Origin: Flavobacterium azooxidireducens
GTDB lineage: Bacteria; Bacteroidota; Bacteroidia; Flavobacteriales; Flavobacteriaceae
DNA: 64,000 nucleotides
Assembly: GCF_023195775.1 (NCBI RefSeq)
Contig: NZ_CP096205.1
Coordinates: forward strand, 2,730,001 to 2,794,000
Direction of reading: 5' to 3'
Of the stretch, positions 43,668-52,289 are shown one piece after another (the first letter of the stretch is position 1; every line of letters starts with the position of its first letter). The notes beneath the pieces were generated by a model that worked only from the letters and a program-made list of their open reading frames with translations, was not told the DNA's origin and did no database searches. Position numbers and translations under genes: made by a program.

Positions 43668-45128
43668 ATGACAAAAATTGTAGTTTTAGGAGCTGGCATA
43701 GCGGGACATACTGCAGCAGCTCATTTAAGAAGAAAATTATCAAAAGAGCATGAAGTAGTGGTCGTTTCTCCCAATCGAAATTACCAATGGGTTCCTTCTA
43801 ATATTTGGGTTGGAATAGGTAGAATGAAATCAAAAGAAGTCATTTTTCCTCTAGAACCTCTTTACAAGCGAAAAGGAATTGGCTATAAACAAGCCAAAGC
43901 CGTTTCTTTTCATCCGGAAGGTGATGCTTCAGAAACAAAACCGTTTATTTTAGTAGAAGGTGTTTTTGGCGAAAATCTAGGCAAACAAGAAAAAGTGACC
44001 TACGACTATTTAATAAATGCTACCGGACCCAAATTAGCTTTTGAGTTAACCGAAGGTTTACAACCAGCAACCAATAAAGTATATTCTGTTTGCACGTATG
44101 ATCATGCCGAACATGCTTCGGAAGCACTTCATAAATTAATAAATCAATTAAAAAAGTCGGATAAAAAAGCCAAAATTCTCATCGGAACAGGACATGGAAA
44201 AGCAACCTGTCAAGGTGCAGCCTTTGAATATATTTTGAATGTGGAAAAAGAATTGCAAAAATTCGGTGTTCGCAATAAAGTTGAAATTACATGGATTTCC
44301 AACGAATATGAATTAGGTGATTTTGGTATGGACGGCATGCTCATGGAATACAACGGTTTCAATATGAAATCGAAAGATATGATCGAAATGATTTTTGAAG
44401 ACAGAGGAATCAAGTGGATTTTAGGTGCAGCCGTTAACAAAGTTGAAGACGGAATCATGCATTACGAAAATTTAGAAGGCGAATTTAAAACAGAAATGTT
44501 CGATTTTGCTATGTTAATTCCGTCTTTTTCAGGTCACGGATTTCAAGCTTTTGATAAAGTTGGACAAAATATTACTGAAAAATTATTTCGAGGTTTTATG
44601 GTCGTTGATGCAGATTACACTCCAAAACCCTATGAAGAATGGACTGTTCAAGATTGGCCCGAAACCTATCAAAACCCAAGTTATAAAAATATTTTCGCAC
44701 CCGGAATTGCTTTTGCTCCGCCACATTCTATTTCAAGACCAAGAAAAAGTAGAAACGGAACAGAAATTTTTCCATCACCACCTAGAACAGGAATGCCTTC
44801 GGGAATTACAGCAAAATTAGTAGCTGATAATATTATCGATTCTATTAAATCAGGAAAAGAATCATTGCAACACAAAGGTTCATTAGGTAACATGGGGGCA
44901 GCTTGCATTGCTTCTGCCGGATACGGATTAACGCAAGGTAGTGGCGTAAGTATAACTACTTTTCCAATTGTGCCCGATTATAAAAAATATAGCGAAACAG
45001 GCGGTAGAGATATTAAGAAAACATTTGGTGACATAGGTTTGGCCGGACATTGGGTAAAACTTTCACTTCATTACGCCTTTCTTTACAAAGCAAAAATGAA
45101 GCCTTTTTGGTGGTTGATTCCTGAATAA
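43668..45128 (+). CDS. Sulfide:quinone oxidoreductase-like flavoprotein
   Basis: This 486-aa enzyme begins with the FAD-binding motif VVLGAGIAGHTAAAHLRR (residues 5-22). The SQR-like NYQWVPSNIWVGIG follows, with a second nucleotide-binding-like region (KILIGTGHGKATCQGAA) and a C-terminal amphipathic, aromatic segment (MKPFWWLIPE) suited to membrane attachment. SQR oxidises sulfide and feeds electrons to quinone. Not all catalytic cysteines could be confirmed by eye, so a related FAD-dependent oxidoreductase (FCC-type) remains possible. It is followed by a 42-aa frame and a terminator. Confidence 0.75.
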   Translation: MTKIVVLGAGIAGHTAAAHLRRKLSKEHEVVVVSPNRNYQWVPSNIWVGIGRMKSKEVIFPLEPLYKRKGIGYKQAKAVSFHPEGDASETKPFILVEGVFGENLGKQEKVTYDYLINATGPKLAFELTEGLQPATNKVYSVCTYDHAEHASEALHKLINQLKKSDKKAKILIGTGHGKATCQGAAFEYILNVEKELQKFGVRNKVEITWISNEYELGDFGMDGMLMEYNGFNMKSKDMIEMIFEDRGIKWILGAAVNKVEDGIMHYENLEGEFKTEMFDFAMLIPSFSGHGFQAFDKVGQNITEKLFRGFMVVDADYTPKPYEEWTVQDWPETYQNPSYKNIFAPGIAFAPPHSISRPRKSRNGTEIFPSPPRTGMPSGITAKLVADNIIDSIKSGKESLQHKGSLGNMGAACIASAGYGLTQGSGVSITTFPIVPDYKKYSETGGRDIKKTFGDIGLAGHWVKLSLHYAFLYKAKMKPFWWLIPE

Positions 45129-45177
45129 ATTTCGGGGATAAACCTACAAAAGTTAATTCCTAAATAAAAACATAATT

Positions 45178-45306
45178 ATGCAAAGAATATCAAATTCTCA
45201 AAAACGTAAAATGCAAAATCCATTTTTGCAGTTTTTTAAATTTTTCTATTTAAATATAAGAATTTTAAAAATTGTAGCCGGTGGTCATGGCGGTACGCGA
45301 ACGTAG
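45178..45306 (+). CDS. 42-aa basic/aromatic micro-protein after SQR-like gene
   Basis: The frame MQRISNSQKRKMQNPFLQFF continues KFFYLNIRILKIVAGGHGGTRT. It has a basic start, an aromatic hydrophobic stretch and a glycine-rich tail. It lies 49 bp after the SQR-like stop and before that unit's terminator. The conserved-looking tail VAGGHGGTR suggests real coding, but I know of no function. Confidence 0.5.
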   Translation: MQRISNSQKRKMQNPFLQFFKFFYLNIRILKIVAGGHGGTRT

Positions 45307-45348
45307 ATTATTTCTAGAGGTTGAAATAATTTTTATTGGTTGAATGGA

Positions 45349-45377
45349 GGACACTTTTTATAAAGTGTCCTTTTTTT
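45349..45377 (+). terminator. Terminator of the SQR-like unit
   Basis: GGACACTTT (45349-45357) and AAAGTGTCC (45362-45370) form a 9-bp stem with a 4-nt loop, followed by seven T. Confidence 0.85.
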
Positions 45378-45411
45378 ATTTAACCTTTAAATCATTTTCA
45401 AATTCGTTTAA

Positions 45412-45735
45412 TTGCATAATGATTTGATTGCTTTGGCTGGTGTAATGGTTCGAAACTCGGTTTTATTAATTGACTTCATCGAAATTAGATTAAACGACGG
45501 AATCGAATTAAAACAAGCAATCATTGAAGCCGGAGCCGTGCGAACCACACCAATTTTATTAACCACCGGAGCTGTTGTAATTGGAGCCTCGATTATCCTA
45601 TTCGACCCGATTTTTCAAGGATTAGCGATTTCGTTAGTTGCCTGAGCGATTGTATCGACACTCTTAACTTTAATTGTAGTTCCATTGATTTATTACATCA
45701 CCGAACGCAAAAAATGGGAAAAGAAAAGTGATTAG
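45412..45735 (+). pseudogene. C-terminal remnant of an RND efflux pump
   Basis: About 107 residues survive: LIALAGVMVRNSVLLIDFIE and VRTTPILLTTGAVVIGASI are RND-family transmembrane blocks (CusA/AcrB type). A TGA at 45643-45645 interrupts the frame where GLAISLVAGAI would be expected. Reading continues as AIVSTLLTLIVVPLIYYITE to a stop at 45735. More than 800 residues are missing at the 5' side. The downstream small genes probably belonged to the same pump cluster. Confidence 0.8.
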
Positions 45736-45762
45736 TAATTAGTGAATAGTAATTAGCAAAAT

Positions 45763-45797
45763 CTCAGCAACTCAGCAACTCAGTAACTCAGCAACTC
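45763..45797. repeat. Four tandem CTCAGCAA units
   Basis: CTCAGCAA is repeated four times, one unit being CTCAGTAA, between the RND remnant and the next gene. Confidence 0.75.
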
Positions 45798-45803
45798 AAA
45801 AGA

Positions 45804-46109
45804 ATGAAACTAGTATTAATAACCGCTGTCCATTCTTTCAAACGAGAGATACAGCATTTGCTCAAACAATCCGGTGTAAAAACCTATTCGTATCGTGATG
45901 TAACCGGATTTAAAGATTTATCCGAAGAAGCCTTGGCATCCAATTGGTTTGGAAGCGAAGTAAACGAAAACGAATCCATTGCATTTTATGCCTTTGTTCC
46001 GGTTGAAAATTTGGAAAAATTATATGATTTAATTCTCGCTTTCAACCAAGAATTAGAACCCAAATCAAAAGTGCATTTAGCAACATTTAGTATAGAAAAA
46101 TTTATATAA
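45804..46109 (+). CDS. P-II-like small protein linked to RND pumps
   Basis: This 101-aa protein (MKLVLITAVHSFKREIQHLLKQ...) has a ferredoxin-like P-II pattern. Similar short proteins follow CusA/CzcA-type pumps. It has no nucleotide T-loop motif by eye. It probably regulated or partnered the pump whose remnant precedes it, so it may now be orphaned. Confidence 0.6.
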   Translation: MKLVLITAVHSFKREIQHLLKQSGVKTYSYRDVTGFKDLSEEALASNWFGSEVNENESIAFYAFVPVENLEKLYDLILAFNQELEPKSKVHLATFSIEKFI

Positions 46110-46200
46110 ATGGTACTAAGGTGCTGAAAAACAGAGGGACTAAGTTAAAAATAGTCCCCAACCTCAGAACCTTAGTGCCTCATAACTTTAGAACCTTAAA
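46110..46200. repeat. Dispersed AAGGTGCTGA/AACCTTAGTGCC repeat
   Basis: The stretch holds GGTACTAAGGTGCTGA and its inverted relatives CCTCAGAACCTTAGTGCC and TTTAGAACCTTA. The same family occurs at 7595-7630. No gene is present. Confidence 0.55.
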
Positions 46201-46203
46201 AAT

Positions 46204-46392
46204 ATGAAAAACAGAATCGTACGCGGCATCGCAGGAACATTTATATTAATTAGTATAGTTCTAGCAATCTATGTCAACCAAAATTGGTTGTGGTTCACTG
46301 CTTTTGTAGGAGCCAATTTATTACAATCATCATTAACCAAATGGTGTTTGATGGATGATATATTAACGAAAGTTTTTAAAATAAAAGATTAA
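46204..46392 (+). CDS. DUF2892-like small membrane protein
   Basis: The 62-aa protein has two hydrophobic helices (about residues 8-24 and 30-44) and the end SSLTKWCLMDDILTKVFKIKD, in line with DUF2892 (YgaP-type) proteins. The Cys in KWCLMDD is conserved in sulfur-associated members. It follows the P-II-like gene and a repeat. It is probably also part of the former sulfur or metal block. Confidence 0.75.
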   Translation: MKNRIVRGIAGTFILISIVLAIYVNQNWLWFTAFVGANLLQSSLTKWCLMDDILTKVFKIKD

Positions 46393-47033
46393 TTGTTTTA
46401 GTTGATTGGTTGATTAACAGGAAATCGGTAGGGATTTTTTACTCTACTGGTTCTCCTAACAATATGCACGAAACATTCCAAGCACTAAAACTGCTTCCTT
46501 CCAGTAAACCTTACGGAATTTGAATACGGGTGGAATGCTTTCCATCTAATAAATGACCCAATTTAATCAACATTGGATTTGTAACCGTACGCAGACATAC
46601 TTGATTATAGTGTACTATTCATCAGATTGAAATATTATAGTTGTAAGATTGAAAACTAGGAATATTTACCTCGAATCATACATTTGATTTGAAAATAAAT
46701 TTTAATTTATGTAGATGAATATTGCTATTAGATTATTTTTTATTTAAAATTTTTGATTTTTAGAATGAATTTATTTGCAAATTCATCCTATCTATTACTC
46801 ACTAGTTTATTTACTACGGTATTAAAAATGTTAGAAAGTGAGAGTATTTTTTGTCAAAATATTTTGCTTACACTTAGCTTACAAATACCAAGAATGGTGA
46901 TAATAGTTTATTGCAAAAGTACGTACTGAAAGGTTGCATTTTTTGTCCAAAAGGAATGTTAAATTGTTTAAGGTTGGCAGAAAGTCGAAGAGCCTCACAG
47001 TATTACGGAGAGTGGTATTTTTATTGATTATAA
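46393..47033. other. Gene-free 640 bp with possible decayed coding DNA
   Basis: No intact gene is seen. On the minus strand, around 46430-46590, a reading VTNPMLIKLGHLLDGKHSTR, stop, GLLEGSSFSAWNVSC looks coding-like but is interrupted and not assignable. The rest is AT-rich. Confidence 0.4.
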
Positions 47034-48281
47034 CTAGTTAGATTTAGTTTTTAAAACGGTATTTAAAGTATAAGTAAATTTACTTTTTAGGATAGTCATA
47101 TCCTCACTCACTTTTTTATCTAAAACTTTTGCGTAATGTTGAGTAGTACGAATGTTTTTATGACCAAGCATTTTACTCACGGATTCAATAGGGACTCCAT
47201 TTGTTAAAGTTACAGTTGTGGCAAAAGTATGTCTAGCAATATGGAATGTTAGTTCTTTATCGATTTCACAAATATCAGCTAGCTCTTTCAGATAGGCATT
47301 CATTTTTTGATTGGATAGAATAGGGAGGAGCTTCCCTTCATTTTTACATTGTGGATGGTTTTCGTATTTATCAATAATCATTTGGCTAACCGGTAGAATT
47401 GGAATCCTAGAAGGACTTTCTGTTTTTTGTCTTTTTGTTGAAATCCATTTTTCGCCGTCTATACCGATGATTATATTTGAGTTCGTTAGATTATAAACAT
47501 CAATGTAAGCTAATCCGGTAAAACAGCTAAATAGGAACATATCTCTAACCAATTCAAGTCGTTTGATTTTAAACTCTTTATTCAAAAGTGACTCAATCTC
47601 TTCCTGGGTTAAATAGACTCTTTCAATTTCTTTTACTTTTCCTTTGTAATTGAGCAATGGGTCTCTTTCTAACCAACCGTTTACATAACATTGTTTAATT
47701 ATTTTTCCAAAGTTCCGGATGTATTTTATAGTAGAATTGTTGTTGCATTTCTTTGTATTTCGTAGGAAGAAATCAAAGTCATTTATAAATGCAATGTCAA
47801 CCCGTTTAATTGAAATGTCGTTCAGATTGTATTGAAATTTTAGGAACTCTTTAGTATGACTTAGTGTTGTTTCATACTTTTTGAAAGTATTATTGGCGAA
47901 GGTTGAACCAATTAATTCTTTCATAAGCTTGTTATGATCTTCAAAGATTAAAATGAGCTGCCGTTGTTTTTCCTCAACACCAAGAAATTTATTTTTGAAA
48001 GTTTGTGCATTAATATCCTGATTGTTATTAATCATCCAATTTTCAGTTTCATACACTTTGCTTCTGAGAATATCAAGATGACTATTTATTAGTCTTGCTT
48101 CTTCATTAGTTCCTTTAATTTTACCTGCAGAAGCATTCCATTTTGATTTTTCTACAAATTTTGATGTGCTTAATTCTATTCTTGCACCATTTATGGTTAT
48201 TCGCAGATAAATGGGATATAATCCTTTTTTGGAAGCTTTCGAACTATTTAAATGGAATAGTATTGAAATTTTATGTTTCAT
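47034..48281 (-). CDS. Tyrosine recombinase/integrase, Bacteroidetes type
   Basis: This 415-aa enzyme has an arm-type DNA-binding N-terminus (KKGLYPIYLRITINGARIELS), a SAM-like core-binding domain (about 100-210) and a catalytic domain with H347-x-x-R350 (FHIARHTFATT), LGHKNIRTTQHYAKV and the nucleophile Tyr383. The first catalytic Arg position reads CFTGLAYIDV, with Ala in place of Arg, as is common in this Bacteroidetes subgroup. It lies beside the 3' end of ssrA, a favoured integration target. A recent element may therefore occupy the DNA to the left, or the gene may be a leftover. Confidence 0.88.
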   Translation of the reverse strand: MKHKISILFHLNSSKASKKGLYPIYLRITINGARIELSTSKFVEKSKWNASAGKIKGTNEEARLINSHLDILRSKVYETENWMINNNQDINAQTFKNKFLGVEEKQRQLILIFEDHNKLMKELIGSTFANNTFKKYETTLSHTKEFLKFQYNLNDISIKRVDIAFINDFDFFLRNTKKCNNNSTIKYIRNFGKIIKQCYVNGWLERDPLLNYKGKVKEIERVYLTQEEIESLLNKEFKIKRLELVRDMFLFSCFTGLAYIDVYNLTNSNIIIGIDGEKWISTKRQKTESPSRIPILPVSQMIIDKYENHPQCKNEGKLLPILSNQKMNAYLKELADICEIDKELTFHIARHTFATTVTLTNGVPIESVSKMLGHKNIRTTQHYAKVLDKKVSEDMTILKSKFTYTLNTVLKTKSN

Positions 48282-48378
48282 TTTGTGGTGACTTTTAACG
48301 TTTTCAAATTACATTTTTTACTCGTTTGAAGCAAGATGTTCATCTTTTGAACTGCTTGCTATCATTGGTCTGCCGTAA

Positions 48379-48422
48379 AATTCGGTTACCCTATTTTTTA
48401 GAAGTTTAAGGGTAACCGAATT
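48379..48422. repeat. Perfect 13-bp inverted repeat near integrase start
   Basis: AATTCGGTTACCC (48379-48391) and GGGTAACCGAATT (48410-48422) are perfect complements with an 18-nt centre. They lie about 100 bp upstream of the integrase and 60 bp from the ssrA terminator. They could be recombinase arm sites or an operator. Confidence 0.65.
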
Positions 48423-48479
48423 AGATTTGTACAGATTACGATTTAATGAATAATTTGAATAGTAGTAAAAACAAAAAAA

Positions 48480-48503
48480 CCTGTAAATCATACGATTTAC
48501 AGG
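48480..48503 (-). terminator. Terminator of ssrA
   Basis: CCTGTAAATC (48480-48489) and GATTTACAGG (48494-48503) form a perfect 10-bp stem. On the minus strand it is followed by TTTTTTTGT. It ends the tmRNA transcript. Confidence 0.85.
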
Positions 48504-48531
48504 GTTTTAGCTTAATTTGATAATAAAAATG

Positions 48532-48927
48532 TGGAGTCGGAGAGAATCGAACTCTCGTCCAAACAAGCAACCAAAGAGCTTTCTACGCGTTTATCCTCTG
48601 ATTTGGTTTTCGACAAAAAGCAAGGCCAAAGGCAGCCACTTCTTGCTTAGCTTTATAGTTGTCAGAAGGGATTTAAAGCTTTACTCTTCCTAGGTTTATT
48701 TTTACAGTTCTCCTGAATCAAACGCCACAAACCAAGGCTTTTGAGGAGAATCCAGCTTTCCTACCTAGTAGGAACGAGGCAAATCTTACTATAATTCAGA
48801 TTAAGCAGCTAAAGCGTAATTATTTTCGCCGTTTATAAGTTGTGAACCTTGATATTTACGAGCCAAATGTCCAATGCTCGACGTGCTTACCGTTTAGTTC
48901 CACCCGCTGTCAAAACCGGTCGACCCC
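48532..48927 (-). ncRNA. ssrA: tmRNA (ssrA)
   Basis: The transcript reads GGGGTCGACCGGTTTTGACA at its 5' end and ends ...GATTCTCTCCGACTCCA. The acceptor stem GGGGTCG/CGACTCC pairs over 7 bp and a T-arm GTTCGATTC is present. The tag frame at 48801-48830 encodes GENNYALAA and a stop, the flavobacterial type. The length is about 396 nt; CCA is not encoded. tmRNA rescues stalled ribosomes and tags incomplete peptides for degradation. Its 3' end often serves as an attachment site, and an integrase lies on that side. Confidence 0.95.
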
Positions 48928-48943
48928 ATTTTTTCTGTTATCC

Positions 48944-48963
48944 GTAACCGGTTACCGGTAACC
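48944..48963 (-). promoter_or_regulatory. Overlapping GTAACC palindromes before ssrA
   Basis: GTAACCGGTTAC (48944-48955) and GGTTACCGGTAACC (48950-48963) overlap, giving three alternating half-sites just upstream of the tmRNA 5' end. The half-site GGTTAC also builds the inverted repeat at 48379-48422. Confidence 0.5.
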
Positions 48964-49088
48964 ATAATCAAAAACCAGACCACAAATATACATGAAAAAT
49001 TGTCATAAATAAAACTTGTTAGTCCTATTCATTAATCTTACATTTGAATTATAATAAGTAAATGCAAATTTACAGTAATAAAACTATT

Positions 49089-49301
49089 ATGTATTTTCTA
49101 TATTTCGACCCAGGGTTGGGAACTATGATTGCACAAGCAACGATAGCTGTTGTGGCAGGTGTTGCTCTTTTTTCTAAAACGATTATGTATAAGATTAAAT
49201 CTTTTTTAGGCATTCACAAAAAGGAGGATGATTTTTATGATTCGATTGATGAAGTAGAAGAAAAAGAAAATACAAAAGAAAATGAGTCAAACATCAAATA
49301 A
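49089..49301 (+). CDS. Small membrane protein of a cell-envelope operon
   Basis: Starting at ATG 49089 (MYFLYFDPGLGTMIAQAT) it is 70 aa with one or two hydrophobic segments and an acidic C-terminus. The DPGLG...QA block is conserved in small flavobacterial proteins. It overlaps the methyltransferase gene by 20 nt. Function is unknown; a link to envelope glycan modification is guessed from the next two genes. Confidence 0.6.
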   Translation: MYFLYFDPGLGTMIAQATIAVVAGVALFSKTIMYKIKSFLGIHKKEDDFYDSIDEVEEKENTKENESNIK

Positions 49302-50670
49302 AAAAACGCATGCGTCTTCATTTAGAGATCCTTCCGGAGTAGTTTTTCAAGAAGACGGAGTTGTGAAGAGAAGCATAAATCCAATTTATTTTTCTCAATA
49401 TGATGCTTTAACTTCTTCCGGTTTTTACAAAAAATTAATCGATTCCAAATTACTCATACCACACGAAGAACTATCTCGTGATGAGGATGAAATTATAATT
49501 AAACCTGAACAAATTTCATTTATCACAAATCCGTATGAATGGAGTTTTGAACAATATAAACATGCTGCTCTTCTGACGTTAAAAATTCATCGATTAGCTT
49601 TAGCAAATGAGTTTATTCTAAAAGATGCTTCCGCTTTTAATGTTACTTTTCACAAAGGAAGAGCGATTTTTATCGATACACTTTCATTTGATTTTTATGA
49701 AGAGAAAACTCCTTGGAGAGCCTATAAACAGTTTGTTTCGCACTTTTTGAGTCCATTGCTTTTAGCAAAATACCATGGTGCAGATATGCTCAAAATGCTT
49801 ACTTTGCACAGTGATGGAATTCCAATTAGAACAACAGCATCTTTACTTCCGTGGAAAACAAAACTGAATGCTTTTACTTATACAAATATTCATCTATTGG
49901 CAAAGATGGAAAATAAATATAGTGACGATTATAAAGCAGAAAATAGTATAAAACCACTTTCAAAAAAAGCTCAAAATAATATTATTGAAAGTTTGTATGA
50001 TTTTATAAAAAAGCTAGAAATAAATCAACAAACCGAATGGGGCGATTATTATAATAAAACTAATTATAATACAACTTCATTTAATCAAAAGGCTTTATTA
50101 ATTAAGCAATGGGCTTTAGAAATTAATGTGAAGAAAGTAATTGATGTTGGTGGAAACGACGGAACTTTTGGTAGAGAATTATTAGCTCAAGCCGACGAAA
50201 TTTTAGTAACAGACATAGACCAAAACGCTGTTGATTTTAATTATAAAAACATACTAAAAAATAAAGAAACCAAAATCCTTCCTTTTGTTTGCGATGTTTT
50301 AAACCCTTCGCCATCCATTGGGTTTAATAATACCGAAAGAGAATCTCTACTAATTAGATTAAAAGAATACAAACCCGATCTCACAATGGCTTTGGCACTT
50401 ATTCACCATATTACATTGTCCGGAAATGTTCCCTTTTACAAGTCAGCCGAATTTTTTGCCGGTTTTTCAGAAAATTTAATACTCGAATTTCCTACTCGTG
50501 AGGATTCTTGGGTTCAATCACTTTTAGTCAGAAAAAGAGAATTTATTAAACATTTTGACTTCTATAATGAAGAAAATTTTGAAAAAGAGTATGCTCACTT
50601 TTTTATAATTTCAAATAAAATAGTAATTCAGGAATCAGATCGGATTCTATATTTGTTAAAAAGAAAATAA
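49282..50670 (+). CDS. SAM-dependent methyltransferase (NoeA-like)
   Basis: This 462-aa protein has an N-terminal half without known motif (SFRDPSGVVFQEDGVVKRSI, HKGRAIFIDTLSFD). The C-terminal class I methyltransferase domain has VIDVGGNDGTFGRELL as motif I and ILVTDIDQNAVDFN as motif II. Similar proteins are annotated as nodulation NoeA-like methyltransferases. It lies between the small membrane protein and a membrane sulfatase-like gene, so it probably acts in surface glycan or lipid decoration; the substrate is unknown. Confidence 0.7.
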   Translation: MSQTSNKKTHASSFRDPSGVVFQEDGVVKRSINPIYFSQYDALTSSGFYKKLIDSKLLIPHEELSRDEDEIIIKPEQISFITNPYEWSFEQYKHAALLTLKIHRLALANEFILKDASAFNVTFHKGRAIFIDTLSFDFYEEKTPWRAYKQFVSHFLSPLLLAKYHGADMLKMLTLHSDGIPIRTTASLLPWKTKLNAFTYTNIHLLAKMENKYSDDYKAENSIKPLSKKAQNNIIESLYDFIKKLEINQQTEWGDYYNKTNYNTTSFNQKALLIKQWALEINVKKVIDVGGNDGTFGRELLAQADEILVTDIDQNAVDFNYKNILKNKETKILPFVCDVLNPSPSIGFNNTERESLLIRLKEYKPDLTMALALIHHITLSGNVPFYKSAEFFAGFSENLILEFPTREDSWVQSLLVRKREFIKHFDFYNEENFEKEYAHFFIISNKIVIQESDRILYLLKRK

Positions 50671-50683
50671 TTTTTTTAAAACA

Positions 50684-52159
50684 ATGAAAGATAAAATTGT
50701 AAATGTTTTAAAGAAAGATTCCGTTCTTCCATTGATAGCAGCATTAGCTTCAGGAATGTATCCGTGGGCTTTTTACTTTACTAATAATTTTGATTTTGTA
50801 AATTCTTGGGATCATTTTTTCTTCTTTATATCTCGATTTATACTATTACCAATGGTCGTTTTTTACGGCGTTTACTTTCTTTTGAAGTCAAAATATTTAC
50901 GATTATTTAAAACTACAGTTTTACCATTTTTAAGTGGATTTGTCTTTTTCTACCTCGTTATGTTAGCACTTCACGCAACAGTGGGATTTAACAAAATAAT
51001 CATTGTTTTTGTTTTGGCCGTTCTCGTTGCAATAGCTTGTAGAAATATTCAACAATTATTTAAAAAGTTGTTAATAATTCAATTTATTTTAGTCCTCACA
51101 ACAGGTTTAGGGTTCTATAGAATTTCCAAATCATTTTTTAAATATTCTGATGAGTGGATAGAACAACCGGATAACATTGAAGAAGTTATTTTTAAAAAAA
51201 CGCCAAATATTTATGTTATTCAACCCGATGGATATGCCAATTTTTCAGAGCTTAGAAAAGGTTATTATAAGTATGATAACTCTACATTTGAAAGTTGGTT
51301 AGAAACTAACAATTTTAAATTGTATCATAGTTTTAGAAGTAATTATTTTAGCACCTTATCCTCAAATAGTTCTTTGTTTAGTATGAAACACCACTATAAT
51401 AATTTGTTCGATGAGCGAAAAATTATTATGGATAAAAATACAGTTGTATCTATTTTTAAAAACAATGGTTATAAAACACACTTTTTGGCAGAGCTCCCTT
51501 ATCTTTTAATTAATCGCCCAAATATCAAATTTGACTATACCAATTTTGATGTAAACAACATTTCTTTTTTAAGCAAGGGATTAGAAGCAGAACGATCGAT
51601 TTTAGTGGATTTACCTCTCGTTTTACAAAAAAACAAAGAGGAAAATGGAAAGAACTTTTACTTCATTGAAAAACTTTTACCGGGACATATAACAACCTTT
51701 AAAGACGCTACAACTACTAAGGAAAAAGAACGTTTACTTTACTTAAAATCCATTGAAGATGTTAACGAATGGATGAAAAATGTATTTCAACTTATTTCTG
51801 AAAATGATCCAAATGCAATGATAATTATACTTGCTGATCATGGTGGTTTTGTAGGTTGGGATTATACTCTGCAGACAACAAATACTACTTCTGATGAAAA
51901 TTTAATTAATTCAGTTTTTACAGCAGCTCTAGCAATTAAATGGCCCAATAATGAACCTCCAACATTTAAACATGAATTTAAATCCAGTGTGAATTTTTTT
52001 AGAACAATTTTTTCTTACTTAGCCGAAGATGAAATTTATTTAAAAAACTTGCAAGATGATGCAAGTTATCTCACTCTTTGGGATGAAAAAAATAAAGGAC
52101 TTTATAAAGTGATAAATTCGGAAAATGAAATTGTTTTAGAGAAAAATAATTCAGAATAA
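50684..52159 (+). CDS. Membrane sulfatase/phosphoethanolamine-transferase-like protein
   Basis: The 491-aa protein has about five N-terminal membrane helices (residues about 14-145) and a periplasmic alkaline-phosphatase-fold domain. Landmarks are NIYVIQPDGYANFSEL, with a metal Asp, and ILADHGGFVGWDYTL near the C-terminus. The fold is that of sulfatases, LTA synthases and phosphoethanolamine transferases. No sulfatase Cys/Ser modification motif was recognised. It may transfer or remove a phosphate-linked group on the envelope. It starts 13 nt after the methyltransferase gene. Confidence 0.7.
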   Translation: MKDKIVNVLKKDSVLPLIAALASGMYPWAFYFTNNFDFVNSWDHFFFFISRFILLPMVVFYGVYFLLKSKYLRLFKTTVLPFLSGFVFFYLVMLALHATVGFNKIIIVFVLAVLVAIACRNIQQLFKKLLIIQFILVLTTGLGFYRISKSFFKYSDEWIEQPDNIEEVIFKKTPNIYVIQPDGYANFSELRKGYYKYDNSTFESWLETNNFKLYHSFRSNYFSTLSSNSSLFSMKHHYNNLFDERKIIMDKNTVVSIFKNNGYKTHFLAELPYLLINRPNIKFDYTNFDVNNISFLSKGLEAERSILVDLPLVLQKNKEENGKNFYFIEKLLPGHITTFKDATTTKEKERLLYLKSIEDVNEWMKNVFQLISENDPNAMIIILADHGGFVGWDYTLQTTNTTSDENLINSVFTAALAIKWPNNEPPTFKHEFKSSVNFFRTIFSYLAEDEIYLKNLQDDASYLTLWDEKNKGLYKVINSENEIVLEKNNSE

Positions 52160-52289
52160 ATTGAAGCTGAAATACTTCCAACTGAAATCTAAACTAAATA
52201 CTAACATTTTAAAGAATAATATTTGTTTCAGGAATCCATAATTGTTATATTTGAAACAATTTTTAAAAATTGCTATAAAAATATCACAA

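Noticed and set aside
45763..45797. CRISPR-like or origin iterons
   Set aside because: Only four 8-bp units without spacers or a replication gene nearby.
47034..48281. Inactive integrase because the first catalytic Arg is Ala
   Set aside because: Many Bacteroidetes recombinases of this type share the CFTGLAYxDV text, so the change alone is not a sign of inactivity.
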